Below, piece by piece: positions 1-8,414 of a stretch of DNA of 11,178 nt (position 1 is the first letter of the stretch; each line of letters begins with the position of its first letter). Location of the stretch: NCBI GenBank assembly GCA_015143735.1, contig VKHC01000547.1, positions 1-11,178 on the forward strand, given 5' to 3'. The notes beneath the pieces were generated by a model. It saw nothing but the letters and a program-made list of their open reading frames with translations, searched no databases and was not told the DNA's origin. The translations under genes were made by a program, and so were the position numbers. The DNA comes from Synura sp. LO234KE (lineage: Eukaryota; Sar; Synurophyceae; Synurales; Mallomonadaceae).

Positions 1-57
1 GGTGCTGCTGAAGGAGGATTCGATGACGTCATGGCCGACATGGAGGCGATGGCGTAG
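1..57 (+). CDS. C-terminal end of an unidentified gene (partial)
   Basis: Frame 1 is open from the first base and reads 18 codons ending in acidic, Met-rich FDDVMADMEAMA, followed by two consecutive TAG stops (55-57 and 58-60). Third codon positions are GC-rich (GTC, GCC, GAC, GAG, GCG), unlike the AT-rich DNA that follows. Composition drops sharply after about position 110, as expected on leaving a gene into a 3' flank. An acidic tail is common in many protein families, so no function can be assigned. The call rests on 18 codons only; such a short open frame could occur by chance. The rest of the gene lies to the left of the window. Confidence 0.45.
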   Translation, partial: GAAEGGFDDVMADMEAMA

Positions 58-137
58 TAGGCCGCAGCCCGTCTGCTGCCGCCTGCTAGCTCTGACGGGT
101 AGCTGCATCTATGTGGTAATTGTGACGGAATAACTAA

Positions 138-160
138 TTACAATTTTCTAATTATTGTAA
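138..160. repeat. AT-rich hairpin downstream of the partial gene
   Basis: TTACAAT (138-144) and ATTGTAA (154-160) are perfect 7-bp complements around a 9-nt AT-rich loop. It lies about 80 bp after the double stop, in a very AT-rich patch that may hold the 3' processing region of the gene to the left. A role in transcript ending is inference only. Confidence 0.4.
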
Positions 161-200
161 GAACACTCGTGCGTATTGTATAGTATCCAACGCGCGCCAT

Positions 201-410
201 TGTAGCGGGGCCACTGTAGCCACCGCTATACCGGCACTACTATAGCCACCACTATAGCCACCGCTATAGTGGCACCGCTGTTGCCATCGCTATAGCGGCA
301 CCGCTGTTGCCACCGCTATAGCGGCACCACTGTGGCCACCGCTGACAGCGGTTCACTTTCGTACGTACATACACCCGCTATAGCGGCTACTATAGTGACC
401 GCTGTAGCGG
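201..410. repeat. 26-bp tandem repeat built on CCGCTATAGCGG
   Basis: Copies begin at 262, 288 and 314 with an exact 26-bp period. Each consists of a CGCTATAG(C/T)GGCAC half (14 bp) followed by a C(G/A)CTGT(T/G)GCCA(C/T) half (12 bp). Degenerate relatives flank them on both sides (224-261, 340-352, 375-410), with 12-bp half-units such as CACTATAGCCAC. The self-complementary 12-mer CCGCTATAGCGG occurs perfectly at 313-324 and 375-386, with one change at 287-298. All frames contain stops or pure repeat, so this is not coding. Neighbouring units could pair to form cruciforms or RNA hairpins. It is not a CRISPR array because no unique spacers separate the copies. The pattern is a minisatellite that probably expanded from a 12-bp palindromic unit. 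Confidence 0.85.
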
Positions 411-973
411 TTGGTGATTTATTACACAGATGTACGTAGAGCATCAACTAGAGCATCTTTAGAATGCATGTGTAGATAAAAATTTTGCTCGAGAACCCAG
501 GTTCATGATCGCGTTAGTTTAAGTCAGCAAACAAACATATTGATCATGCATCTTATTCATATTTTGTTTCATTCCTCCCGATGAGAATATATGCATTAAG
601 AAAACATCTTTCCTTAGCCATTTTTGTTTTATACTCGAAATTTTTTGTCGTTCGTCACCACTCAATTGCCCACACTCCTGATCCACGTCCGCGATTTACG
701 TTTAAACCGAGCTAATTTATTGGCAAGTATTTTGTAGTTAGGTTAGGGGAAAGAGAAAGAAGAAGAAATCTAACCACCTCCCACGAAACATGTGGCAAAT
801 AATCCCGTGGCAGCGAGAGTGATTTGACCCGAGGGGCTACATCGGAGCCACAATTTGGCCCGCGAGGGGCGACGTGGTCAAGTTCCTGCACCCTATAGGA
901 GGCATGGCTCCAATCTGCTGGGGTCAAGAACGACATCAAGAGGTTCAAAAACGGTAAAAACACAGAACTTTGA
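411..973. other. Gap without recognisable gene; one polypurine tract
   Basis: No coding region is supported. The stretch is AT-rich up to about 720. A 24-nt uninterrupted purine tract (745-768) is bracketed by the complementary hexamers GGTTAG (741-746) and CTAACC (770-775). Retroelements use polypurine tracts to prime plus-strand synthesis, but no LTR pair was found, so the tract is only noted. The open frame at 855-1130 (+) partly overlaps the RNase H relic in another phase and has no recognisable motif. Confidence 0.5.
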
Positions 974-1561
974 CAAAAGAAGGCCGTCAAGCTGGGGCAA
1001 CCTCCCGTTCCTTCCCAGACCGCCACTCTGTTCACCGACGGATCCGCCACAAAGGCATCAGGTACGGCCGGCTGGGGAGTTCATATGTGTACACACCCCA
1101 ATGCTATGGTCGACTCCTGGGGACCGGTAATAACAGATCCGAAGGAGGAGCACTGGCTTGGCGCTTCGCGTTCCACCAACAATACGGGTGAACTCAGTGC
1201 TATATACCACGCTCCTCAGTGGATCCTTACCTCAAGGTCGCCAGGCAGCAGAGATCGTCAGAACTTTAATCTCATTATGTTTTGTGTCTGGCTTTTTGCG
1301 GATAGCTCGGTCAGAGGTTGCTGCAAAATGAAATTATCCGTCGTATACGGCGTGGTCTTCTCAAGCGTACGGACATCATTTCCCTTGGGTGAAGCAAGGC
1401 CCACTTCAACAACTCCTGAAGCCCTCGGAAATGTAGGAGCTGACTGCCTCGCTGCCAGAGGGTTCTCCGGCTTCTACTCTCTATTTTCCTATCCCAGTCG
1501 CGTTCCGCCGTCCGGAAGGAGAGCTTCGATTCTCATTCTCTTGGAGGGGCCTGGTACATAA
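974..1561 (+). pseudogene. RNase H domain of a retroelement polyprotein (relic 1)
   Basis: The frame is open from 974, just after a TGA, to the TAA at 1559-1561: 195 codons with no good start, as expected for the internal or C-terminal part of a polyprotein. Motifs follow the type I RNase H order. FTDGSAT holds the first catalytic Asp (1037-1039), then GWGVH, then STNNTGELSA with the Glu (1190-1192), then QWIL. FADSS supplies a possible third Asp (1301-1303), and GNVGADCLAARG supplies the C-terminal Asp (1442-1444). In retroelements this domain removes the RNA strand of the RNA:DNA hybrid after reverse transcription. The Glu-to-third-Asp distance (37 codons) is long and the third-to-fourth distance (47) short for the family, so the middle may contain compensating frameshifts or an insertion and deletion. 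HAPQW replaces the usual AL-W pattern. No RT motif is visible upstream, so this is a truncated copy. The family assignment is confident; activity is doubtful. Confidence 0.82.
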
Positions 1562-1644
1562 TACGGATGCCCCTCTAGGTCCTTTCGAGATTTTTGTACC
1601 CCGGCATATATGGCCCATATGTCGGTAGAATTACGTTCGGTGCT

Positions 1645-1995
1645 TTAGATATAATACACGGTTTCTATCGCACCCGTGTCCTCTGGCCCCCCCCATTCTC
1701 CCCTTCCGGTTGGATCCGGGGGTATAGGAGGGACTAAAGATCTACTCCGAGTGCATTCACTCGGATATCTCCACTCGGTTTCGGGACTTGCAGTTAGTTC
1801 ATGAGGAGTAGCTAGTTTAGGCGATGATGGGGTGCCCTGTATTCGGTCTGGTATATATATCGGCAATTGACACTGTCGTAATTCTATTTCATTTTTTCCG
1901 AATCGCCTGGGGGTGAGGAGGGGACGCAAAATGATCGGGTAAGGAAACTCAAGAAAATCGGAATCAGCACGGGAGCATTTACAAAATGCCGGCAT
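1645..1995 (-). other. Proline-rich open frame downstream of RNase H relic 2
   Basis: This is a 116-codon minus-strand open frame. Its middle and C-terminal parts are rich in Pro, Ser and Thr (for example LVPPIPPDPTGRGEWGGPED), resembling linker regions of polyproteins, but no domain is recognised. It lies about 40 bp beyond the stop of the minus-strand RNase H relic and on the same strand, so it may be the tail of the same element. It may equally be a chance frame, since the length alone is not decisive. A perfect hairpin, CCGAGTG/CACTCGG (1747-1764, CATT loop), lies inside it. Confidence 0.25.
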
Positions 1996-2031
1996 ACTAT
2001 CACGACTGCCTATATTATAGAACGGCGGCGT

Positions 2032-2602
2032 TCAAGGATGACGGGGCACAAGTAAGTGCGCTAATGAAAGCGATTGTAGCAAGCTCTCTCCTGGCAAAAA
2101 GAGCGAGGGCTTCCGCCTTTTGATAGCCAACCTGACTAGAGTATCCCTCTTGGTGTGCGCTTTAGTCCGTACCAGCGAAAGAGAGGTGCAGGAGCGTGCA
2201 TGGTCGAGCAACCGCCGAGCCTGCATGATGAGAGCCCAGTTGGCAGCTATAGATTTCTTAGGAGAGAGAACGTGCTTCTAAGCGATGTCACAGTCCGTGT
2301 AAATGTTAAAATGCCTTGAAAGCAAAAAAAGCTTGCGGAGAATCCACTTGAGGGCAACGGTGAATGTCGTCTATTCTCCTGCATTATTGGTATATCGGGA
2401 GGCGACATCATAATAAGAGGAAAGTGGATCCGGACATAACATACAGACCCCAGTCGTCATGCGCAGCTACCCCTTCCGGGTCGACAACGTGAAGCTCCCA
2501 GCCAGTGACAAAGGAAGGGCTCATCGTTGCAGAACCGTCGTTGAGAAACCAGTAGGTTGGTTCGAGGAGAGGGATTCTTGGAACCACATGGATCTCCAAC
2601 AA
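2032..2602 (-). pseudogene. RNase H domain of a retroelement polyprotein (relic 2, broken)
   Basis: Read on the minus strand, YWFLNDGSAT gives the first catalytic Asp (2537-2539; the usual TDGS is NDGS here). It is followed by TGWELHVVDPEG and DDWG. The frame ends at a TGA (2408-2410), and homology resumes in another phase at ASRYTNNAGE with the Glu at 2374-2376. A TAG (2371-2373) directly follows. Then come VALKWILRK and IYTDCDIA with the third Asp (2293-2295), a second in-frame stop (2278-2280), AANWALIMQARRLLDHAR and finally RTKAHTKRDTL. The last segment corresponds to the C-terminal His/Asp region, but several residues of the usual GN--AD-LA motif are missing. One frameshift plus two stops make it non-functional. 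It shares DGSAT, GW-x-H, ASR-TNN-GE and WIL with relic 1, so both come from related but diverged elements. It points toward relic 1, tail to tail, 470 bp apart. No RT motif was found upstream. Confidence 0.85.
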
Positions 2603-4080
2603 GGACGCTTCCCTAGACTTGAAAGCGCCACATATTCAGGCCGAGAGAAACCCATCCGCTAAGGTCAAAATGCACCCACGCCCCGAGCGATCCGAACCAA
2701 ATAGCATCTTGACTTTTCGTAGGGGCGACGGGGACGCCGAATGTAAAAGAGACGCTCAGAAGCGGAAGTCGAGACAGCTGCCAAGTATTTAGCCTCACGC
2801 CAAGTGCCCAAATGAGATGTCATTCTACCTGTGGGGAGGCGAGAAAAGTCATAAAGAACCTTCCTTGTATTCTCTTTCTATATCTTTTGAAAAAAGCACA
2901 CCCTCAAAGCTTCTAAATGATGGGCTCTCTAGTTGCCAAGACCAACGCGATGGTCCTGATTGTCATGTACCATTTGAAGACGCTTCGAGGTAAGTGTTAA
3001 CAGAAAAGTCTCTTTGCTGCTGATCTGAAACGGTCCGTGCACCATGCATACGAGGAGTGGGGCATAGCCTATTCATGTGATTATAAGACTCATACTCTAG
3101 ACGGATGTTCGAAGAACATAGTTTCCGCGTACTTAATTAATTGCGTTCGGACAGAATTTGTGTGGTAATGTTGAACCCTCTTATTGTGGCCGACAAACCA
3201 ATGCCGTTCAAATAGATGAATATGTGGATTTCGGATGATGCTTAAAACTCAATAAGATTGATGAGATGAACTGAAGCGTAACATTCGTTCATTCGAGGCA
3301 AAGAAGAGGAGGTCATTTCAGCGCTCCAGGACCAGACCGCACAACCGAAAGAAAGCTACCGGGAGAATGGGGGAGGTGCAGATTCACTTGCAAAGGATGC
3401 GACGAATTTATTGTAGTATACTAGGAAGGACGTTATGTCTGTCGGTCGTTTCCTTCGTAAGTCGACGTATTTCGAATTAGGCATGTGAGACTAGAACATC
3501 CGGGTTGAGATTCTGCTGAAGCATGTGGTGAAGTACATCAGAGGCAGAAGAGACATATGACGACGAACATTTATAATCGACTGAACCGAAGACCCCTTCG
3601 TAGAATTTAAAGAGAGACTGAACTCCGATAATAAACGATGATTACCTGCGAGTGGGAAAGCACGCTCGTTGTTCTCATGTTAAAATTGGGGGACGCTGCA
3701 ACATAAAGCGATGAAGACAAGTGAATGTAATACTGGTGAGAAGAATCCTCGAGCAGGGAATAGCAGCCTGGGAGGCATAAATCAAACCCGAGCTTGAGAG
3801 TCAAGATGCTCTTTGTGAGGAACTACGTAAAAAAAGTCGGGGACACTAAGTTCAAAGCCGTCTCAAAGGCAGGGGTTGACGAGCAGGAAGGAGGGATCGC
3901 CGAAGTAAAACTAGAGACTAACTAATTAGTAACACAATAAGCAACATTACTCAGAGGACAAGCATGAATAGGACATGTTGGCCACGGGAAAATCGACCTC
4001 TGAACCAGCTGAAAATACTCTGGGAAGACTTGCCACTTCCAAGAGCTGCTATTCAAATTTTATGTCGCAACTTCAGATAG
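2603..4080. other. Gap without a supported gene
   Basis: Directly upstream (minus sense) of RNase H relic 2 the minus strand stays open in two phases between about 2610 and 2820. This could be the eroded segment linking RT to RNase H, but no RT motif such as (F/Y)xDD could be located. From 2820 to 4080 frames are short and broken. The 65-codon minus frame at 3607-3804 has no recognisable feature. I see no RNA gene or clear repeat here. Confidence 0.45.
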
Positions 4081-4107
4081 GACCCCAAAAAAACACATTC
4101 TGGGGTC
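4081..4107. repeat. Perfect 7-bp hairpin
   Basis: GACCCCA (4081-4087) and TGGGGTC (4101-4107) are perfect complements around a 13-nt A-rich loop. The element stands alone in noncoding DNA. It may be a remnant of a small inverted-repeat element, but no copies were seen elsewhere in the window. Confidence 0.4.
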
Positions 4108-4387
4108 GTATTTTGTACACTGCAACGGCAAAAATTTTAAAGTGGTGATCAACGGTGATTACGTGATGAATATTATGAAATTATTTAGTAAAAAGGACCA
4201 TCGATAGTCGAGATCCTGAAGTTGGAGTATCCAGAGTATATATAGCTTTTCCGGTTATCGAGCCTAAGTGTTAAGCCTTACCTCGACTTGAAGCCGATTT
4301 CTGCCGATGCTCCTGGTCCCGCCGAATCAGAAACATATATAGCTTGATTAGTAATAAAATGTAAACTTGAAAAGATCGGGGGTACAA

Positions 4388-4625
4388 AGTTTGCATGTAT
4401 TTTTTAGAGCAAGAACTTGATTTTCAGGTCATAACTTCCGCTATGTTCCGAATAAGCGCTAAATATATGTATCCCAATTTACCGCTAGCTACTCTGTCTC
4501 TATCAAACAAACTACTGTGTACGTCATATGAATAAATATTAGTGAAGTTCTGGGAAGTCTTCATATCTTTTTGCCAACAAGAACTTGGTTTTTGGGTCAT
4601 AACTTCTGCTATATTTTGAATGAGC
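4388..4625. repeat. Two diverged copies of a ~70-bp direct repeat
   Basis: Copy 1 (about 4388-4456) and copy 2 (about 4556-4625) share CAAGAACTTG, a T-rich run, GGTCATAACTTC and GCTAT, in the same order and at nearly the same spacing. The copies start 168 bp apart. Sequence after each copy does not align. A TCTGGGAAG-CTT string near 4018 recurs near 4549, just before copy 2, hinting at a third, more eroded piece. Both copies are noncoding in all frames. They are either remains of a satellite with a ~168-bp period or two fragments of one dispersed repeat. Confidence 0.65.
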
Positions 4626-4817
4626 CTTGTGCAACACTCCCACTCCCACGACGTTTTGAATATGGAATATGCTCGGCGTAGGGTTCTTAACGCGTTAATA
4701 GTTCAGTTCGGCCTCACTCTAATCTCCCTCTTATCACCAATCACTGACTTGTCGCTAAGACAACTTTTGCGTTTGGTAACTATGACAAGTTCAGTACACT
4801 TGGTACAGGTACAAGTA

Positions 4818-4836
4818 ACTAATTGCAGCAATTAGT
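4818..4836. repeat. Near-perfect 19-bp palindrome
   Basis: ACTAATTGCAGCAATTAGT has 9-bp perfect arms around a single central base. It could be a binding site for a dimeric protein, or a chance or decayed inverted-repeat end. The octamer GTCGCTAA follows at once (4835-4842) and also occurs at about 4750-4757. No gene lies nearby, so no regulatory role can be proposed. Confidence 0.4.
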
Positions 4837-6070
4837 CGCTAAACAGACGATAAAGGGGCTTAGTGCCCAAAGATCGATTTTAACAAGAAATAACTGAATT
4901 AATTACGTGAGAACTAAGCGTTAGGTTTCAATATTCACGCGATTTCAAAGTGTCAAGTTCAAAATAGTAACAGGATATCTCATGAGGCAGTGTATGAAAT
5001 CAGGTAAAATAATGCATTTCTGATCAATCAAAAACAGTATTTACACTACACTACAGATATTACAAGATATTGCAATTTTCTGCCACCAAATTTTAGAATA
5101 ATGTAAAGTTAAGCAGAAACAACAATATCCGAACGCAAGCAATACAAAGGGATAAGGGATTTTCATGAATGTATGAAATTTAAACGGACTATGAATTATT
5201 TTTTCAGAATAGTTCTACTCATCTCCACTTGTGAACAACGGTGGAAGTTTTGAACCAAGAAACTCCCCAAAACTCGGGTCTTGACGAAAAGAATTCACCA
5301 AAGCAGGCAATTTTTTTAAATATCTTATTTCTCTTGCTCTACTTCGACCTCCGCTTGCTTGTTGATTTATTTTTGCACATGTTTGGTTGATATCACTTAC
5401 TTCAGGCTCGCTTATGGCAAAATTTTCGGCTCCAACCTTATCCTGCGCGCTCCAACTGAAAAACCTCTCAGATAAGCTAGGTTACAAATGTTTCCATTGT
5501 CTTCATAATCAATTTCCGCTCGAAATAAATCTGCCCACCAGCATACTAATATCACTTCGCCTGCCAGGCCCTCCAAGATGAATCGAGAAGCAACAGCAGA
5601 AGACTCCCAACCTACAAGGTGACCCTGTAAGCACCTCGCACGTGTTCTATAACAGCTTGTTAACGTTCAGGAAACGTTGGGATCATAACAGGACGCTTAC
5701 AAATGCTCCTGAAGTGATCTGCTCGAACCAGCCCATGCAGTACTCCTCTTCCATGTAAGTATCAACTTACTGCGTCTTGCGCATGAACATACAAATACAT
5801 CTTCTGCCTCTAAATACCCTTGTGAGATCCCCGAATGTCCCACCGTACTTTCCCTGTTATATGTTCCTGGTACTTAGCTTATCCTCATATGCACGTACGT
5901 CTTGATCACGTCAATCACGCTTCATTTACATGTGCTCCGCCAAACCGTTCGGTACACGTGTCACCTCATATATATATTCATATATGTTAAAACATCGCAC
6001 TTGGCATGCCATATGCATCACCTCACTCCGCCCTTGCACTTGTCATTAAATTGATGCCATTTAATTGGTC
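4837..6070. other. Gap without a supported gene
   Basis: This is AT-rich DNA with no open frame above 64 codons. The plus-strand frame at 5387-5581 shows no motif and is at chance level. Minor sites are an ACACGTGT palindrome (5954-5961) and an alternating AT run around 5968-5988. I see no RNA gene, long repeat or mobile element here. Confidence 0.45.
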
Positions 6071-6089
6071 GTATAAGGTTTCCTTATAC
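6071..6089. repeat. Perfect 8-bp hairpin with a 3-nt loop
   Basis: GTATAAGG (6071-6078), loop TTT, CCTTATAC (6082-6089). It is compact and perfect, but isolated in noncoding DNA. No U-tract follows, and no gene end is nearby to make it a terminator. Confidence 0.45.
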
Positions 6090-7266
6090 CCTAATTTACT
6101 AGTAGAATAGTAGTAGCATCGACGTAGAGTAGAAGTTTGCCAGTGTACCGTACAAAACTAATCACCGATTACGGATAGCTGCTCCTCACGGTGGAGATAC
6201 ACGGTCCGCTGAGCAGCCGAGCGACAGAGTGGAATAGAAGGGTGGACGTAGCGTAGTAAAGGTAGATTGCAGTGCTACATAATAGCCGTAAGTATTACGT
6301 GCTGCTGGTGATGCTGCAACAGTGCAGAGACCAATAATATGTCTGTAGCAAGTAGCTCATGAATGGAACCAAATTCAAACAACGAATAGAATTAACAGTA
6401 CTTTATCAAATAGCAGAGAGCGCAGTTGGATTAAACGATATCGACGGCGCGTCACTTAAGCCGCATTCTTGCAAATAACGAACAGGTCCACATCGAGAAG
6501 ACCAGCCCTGTAATCCCCACTTGAGTACCCACGAACATAGCTTCAGACGCGTCACGCGCTGCACCCGTATATTACTCATAGCGAGATACCGACACTCAAC
6601 TCGTACTTCTTTTGTTGCTAAAATCTTCAAACAAACCGGCCAGTTGACTCTCGACGGATCCCCGTCCACTTGGATAGCAGCTGCACCACCTTGACAACGA
6701 AGTCTAAGCCTGGATTGGACCATAGCTCGTCGAAGGAATAGAATCATGCAAAGAAAATGGTCGCCACCGTGAGGGCCGTGTACTTCTTAGCAGGAGTCTT
6801 CAAACGTGTTTGCTGTCGACAACGATCACAATCATCAGACAGGTGTTACCTGCCTCGTCCACCGGGGTCACGGTGAGTTGATCCATTTAGAAAGCTCGCG
6901 TCTTCTTTAGGCGACGGTAGATCGGTTTAACATATAGTTTAAGGACAGAACTCCCCTAAATTGTAGAGATCTAACTTCAAGCAAATACACAGTGCAGGTT
7001 AGCCATCATTTTAAATGCATATCGGAAGAATAAAAATTAAAATATTAAGACAATATCGATATTAGGTGCTACATAATCACTTAATGTTTAAGATGTGCTC
7101 AAAATTTGCGCCAGAAGGCCCCTGAAAAACTAAAACTGGAAGTGAGAAATTTAGAAATCAGGAAACAACGCAAGATATAATTACAAAATAAGAATTGAAG
7201 CATATTATGAAGAATGTAGAGTTTACAATATCATCAGAATTTTAATTTTCCCGTAGTCACGCGTTA
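6090..7266. other. Gap with one unrecognised 113-codon minus frame
   Basis: The only sizeable frame is 6406-6747 (-), 113 codons beginning at an ATG. It is basic and has no recognisable domain, signal peptide or homologous neighbour. A frame of this length is within what chance can give in 11 kb. A 7-bp inverted repeat, GCTGCTC/GAGCAGC (6178-6184 and 6211-6217), lies upstream. From 6750 to 7266 nothing beyond short AT-rich frames is seen. Confidence 0.35.
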
Positions 7267-7470
7267 TTCCTAGAAAACTAGGAAAATGCGATTGAAGTGT
7301 ACGAACATTTCGTGTATCGGAATAGAAGAAGTTGTGACGTGGGTAGTCATGGGAATGAATGCGAAAACATATCCTTGTTGAGATACAATTAAACCAATTA
7401 TATCTCGACGGGTAGGTTGAAAATACATTGATCCAATTCATGGGAAAACATCTTTTCATTATTCCCGTCG
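7267..7470. repeat. Cluster of three inverted repeats
   Basis: (i) TTCCTAG (7267-7273) and CTAGGAA (7278-7284) form a perfect 7-bp stem with loop AAAA. (ii) GTTGAGATACAATT (7377-7390) pairs with AATTATATCTCGAC (7396-7409) at 12 of 14 positions around a 5-nt loop. (iii) CGACGGG (7406-7412) and CCCGTCG (7464-7470) are perfect complements whose left arm overlaps the end of (ii), so the two folds compete. Three such structures in 200 bp of otherwise featureless AT-rich DNA may mark the remains of a small inverted-repeat element. Open frames overlapping the region on both strands show no motifs. Confidence 0.5.
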
Positions 7471-7811
7471 AACAAGTTATTGTATTTATATCGTTCACTT
7501 AAGATTGTCACAAGATGCCTTCCGTTTGTAATTGAAATTCTTTTCTCAATTGTCCTGTATATGAGTGAAGCAAGGTTTGAAAAGGAGTTGCTTAGTATCG
7601 CCAGCACTCGAAGATCTATACTCCACTCTTTTGAGTATTTTCCGTCTTTTATTTCTATTCTATTCAGGAAAGAATGTTTGTTCTCAAAATCTTGGCTTTC
7701 CGTTATTAGAATTCAAAATTTAACGTTGATTCGCTTTATCAGACTTCTTTTCAAAGACGTGATATTTCCAAAATTTTTTTAGTATTGCCTCCTTCAAAGT
7801 CGTAACCTTTT
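7471..7811. other. AT-rich gap; unrecognised plus frame
   Basis: A 100-codon plus-strand frame (7480-7782) reads as a basic, Phe/Leu/Ile-rich chain. AT-rich DNA gives such composition by default. There is no motif and no supporting neighbour, so it is not called as a gene. Confidence 0.3.
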
Positions 7812-7955
7812 GTAAAGTCTATCGCCAAAGTTCACCCCCATCCAGACTTATTTTTAGGTACCAAACTTTCTTCACCATACTCCATAGGTGTCTGCGCCAG
7901 CTTTAGTCCTTCGATACTAATCCTGACCATGTAAAGTGCATCACCAAAGTTGACC
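7812..7955. repeat. 25-bp direct repeat, copies 119 bp apart
   Basis: Copies at 7812-7836 and 7931-7955 share GTAAAGT, ATC and CCAAAGTT in register, with 21 of 25 bases identical. Weaker similarity continues upstream, where CCTTC precedes both copies at a comparable distance. This may be the remains of a ~119-bp tandem unit. The sequence is noncoding. Confidence 0.5.
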
Positions 7956-8003
7956 ATAAAGCGCCCAAGACCTTCTTTATTTGAGCTCTAAAATCCTTAG
8001 TCC

Positions 8004-8043
8004 CAGCTACACAGCTGGTCTATCCAAAGACCAACCAGCTACA
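8004..8043. repeat. Small compound inverted repeat
   Basis: TGGTCT (8016-8021) pairs with AGACCA (8028-8033). AGCTGG (8013-8018) can instead pair with CCAGCT (8035-8040). The octamer CAGCTACA occurs directly repeated at 8004-8011 and 8036-8043. AGCTGGGGAT-like sequence also occurs in the centre of the fold-back element at the right end, but the similarity is too short to link them. Confidence 0.35.
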
Positions 8044-8170
8044 GTCTGCCTCTACTCTGGCTGGGGATTTCGGGAAAATCTTCATTTTATTTTTATAGAA
8101 GTGGACAAGGGGCAGAAAACTACACAACAAGTTCAATGAGTTAGAGCCCCCATGTACCAACTGTGTCTAG

Positions 8171-8283
8171 CCCCGTTACCTAGTTGGAGAAGCGTGAGGA
8201 TGCCTCTGTCTACAGACGAGAGAAAAGGTCTCCCCCCTGGGGATGACTAGTACGCGACGACGTCCCCAACTAGATAGAAGGGG
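8171..8283. repeat. Nested inverted repeats, possible structured element
   Basis: The outer arms are CTAGTTGG (8180-8187) with CCAACTAG (8266-8273), extended by CCCC (8171-8174) with GGGG (8280-8283) across a small asymmetric bulge. Inside, GCGT (8192-8195) can pair with ACGC (8252-8255), and TCTGT/ACAGA (8205-8216) forms a tight hairpin. The decamer GGGGATGACT occurs at 8239-8248 and again just outside at 8301-8310. The layout could be a folded RNA, a SINE-like element or a small inverted-repeat element. No A/B-box promoter or known RNA family was recognised. Confidence 0.4.
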
Positions 8284-8324
8284 ACGCGCGCACCAACCCG
8301 GGGGATGACTCTCCTCAGAAAGTG

Positions 8325-8363
8325 GCGCCACAAAAATGCCGAATAATGACAATATTGTGGCGC
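8325..8363. repeat. Perfect 9-bp inverted repeat
   Basis: GCGCCACAA (8325-8333) and TTGTGGCGC (8355-8363) are perfect complements around a 21-nt AT-rich loop. It lies just downstream, in the minus-strand sense, of the tiled minus-strand open frames that end at 8415. No T-tract follows, so a terminator role is speculative. Confidence 0.5.
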
Positions 8364-8414
8364 GGTGCAGAGAAAGTTATAAGAACCCCGTCAGATAGTG
8401 CAGGAATGGCGTGT

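Noticed and set aside
201-410. CRISPR-like array
   Set aside because: The repeats are directly adjacent with no unique spacers, and the surroundings are eukaryotic in character.
745-768. Polypurine tract of an LTR retrotransposon
   Set aside because: No matching LTRs or primer-binding site were found, and it lies upstream rather than downstream of the RNase H frame.
2555-2575. GGTTCGAGG string resembling a tRNA T-loop or B box
   Set aside because: No acceptor or anticodon stems surround it, and it lies in the 5' part of the RNase H relic.
3282-3413. Plus-strand frame ending GGGADSLAKDATNLL, resembling the C-terminal GN--AD-LA end of an RNase H domain
   Set aside because: Only 44 codons are open, and no DGS, TNN-GE or third-Asp motif is found upstream. 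A six-residue similarity is not enough.
6406-6747. 113-codon minus-strand frame with ATG start
   Set aside because: No motif, composition or neighbour supports it, and the length is compatible with chance. It is described only in the gap entry.
7223-7782. Overlapping open frames on both strands in AT-rich DNA
   Set aside because: Low-complexity, Phe/Ile/Arg-rich translations without motifs. The inverted repeats are the only real structure.
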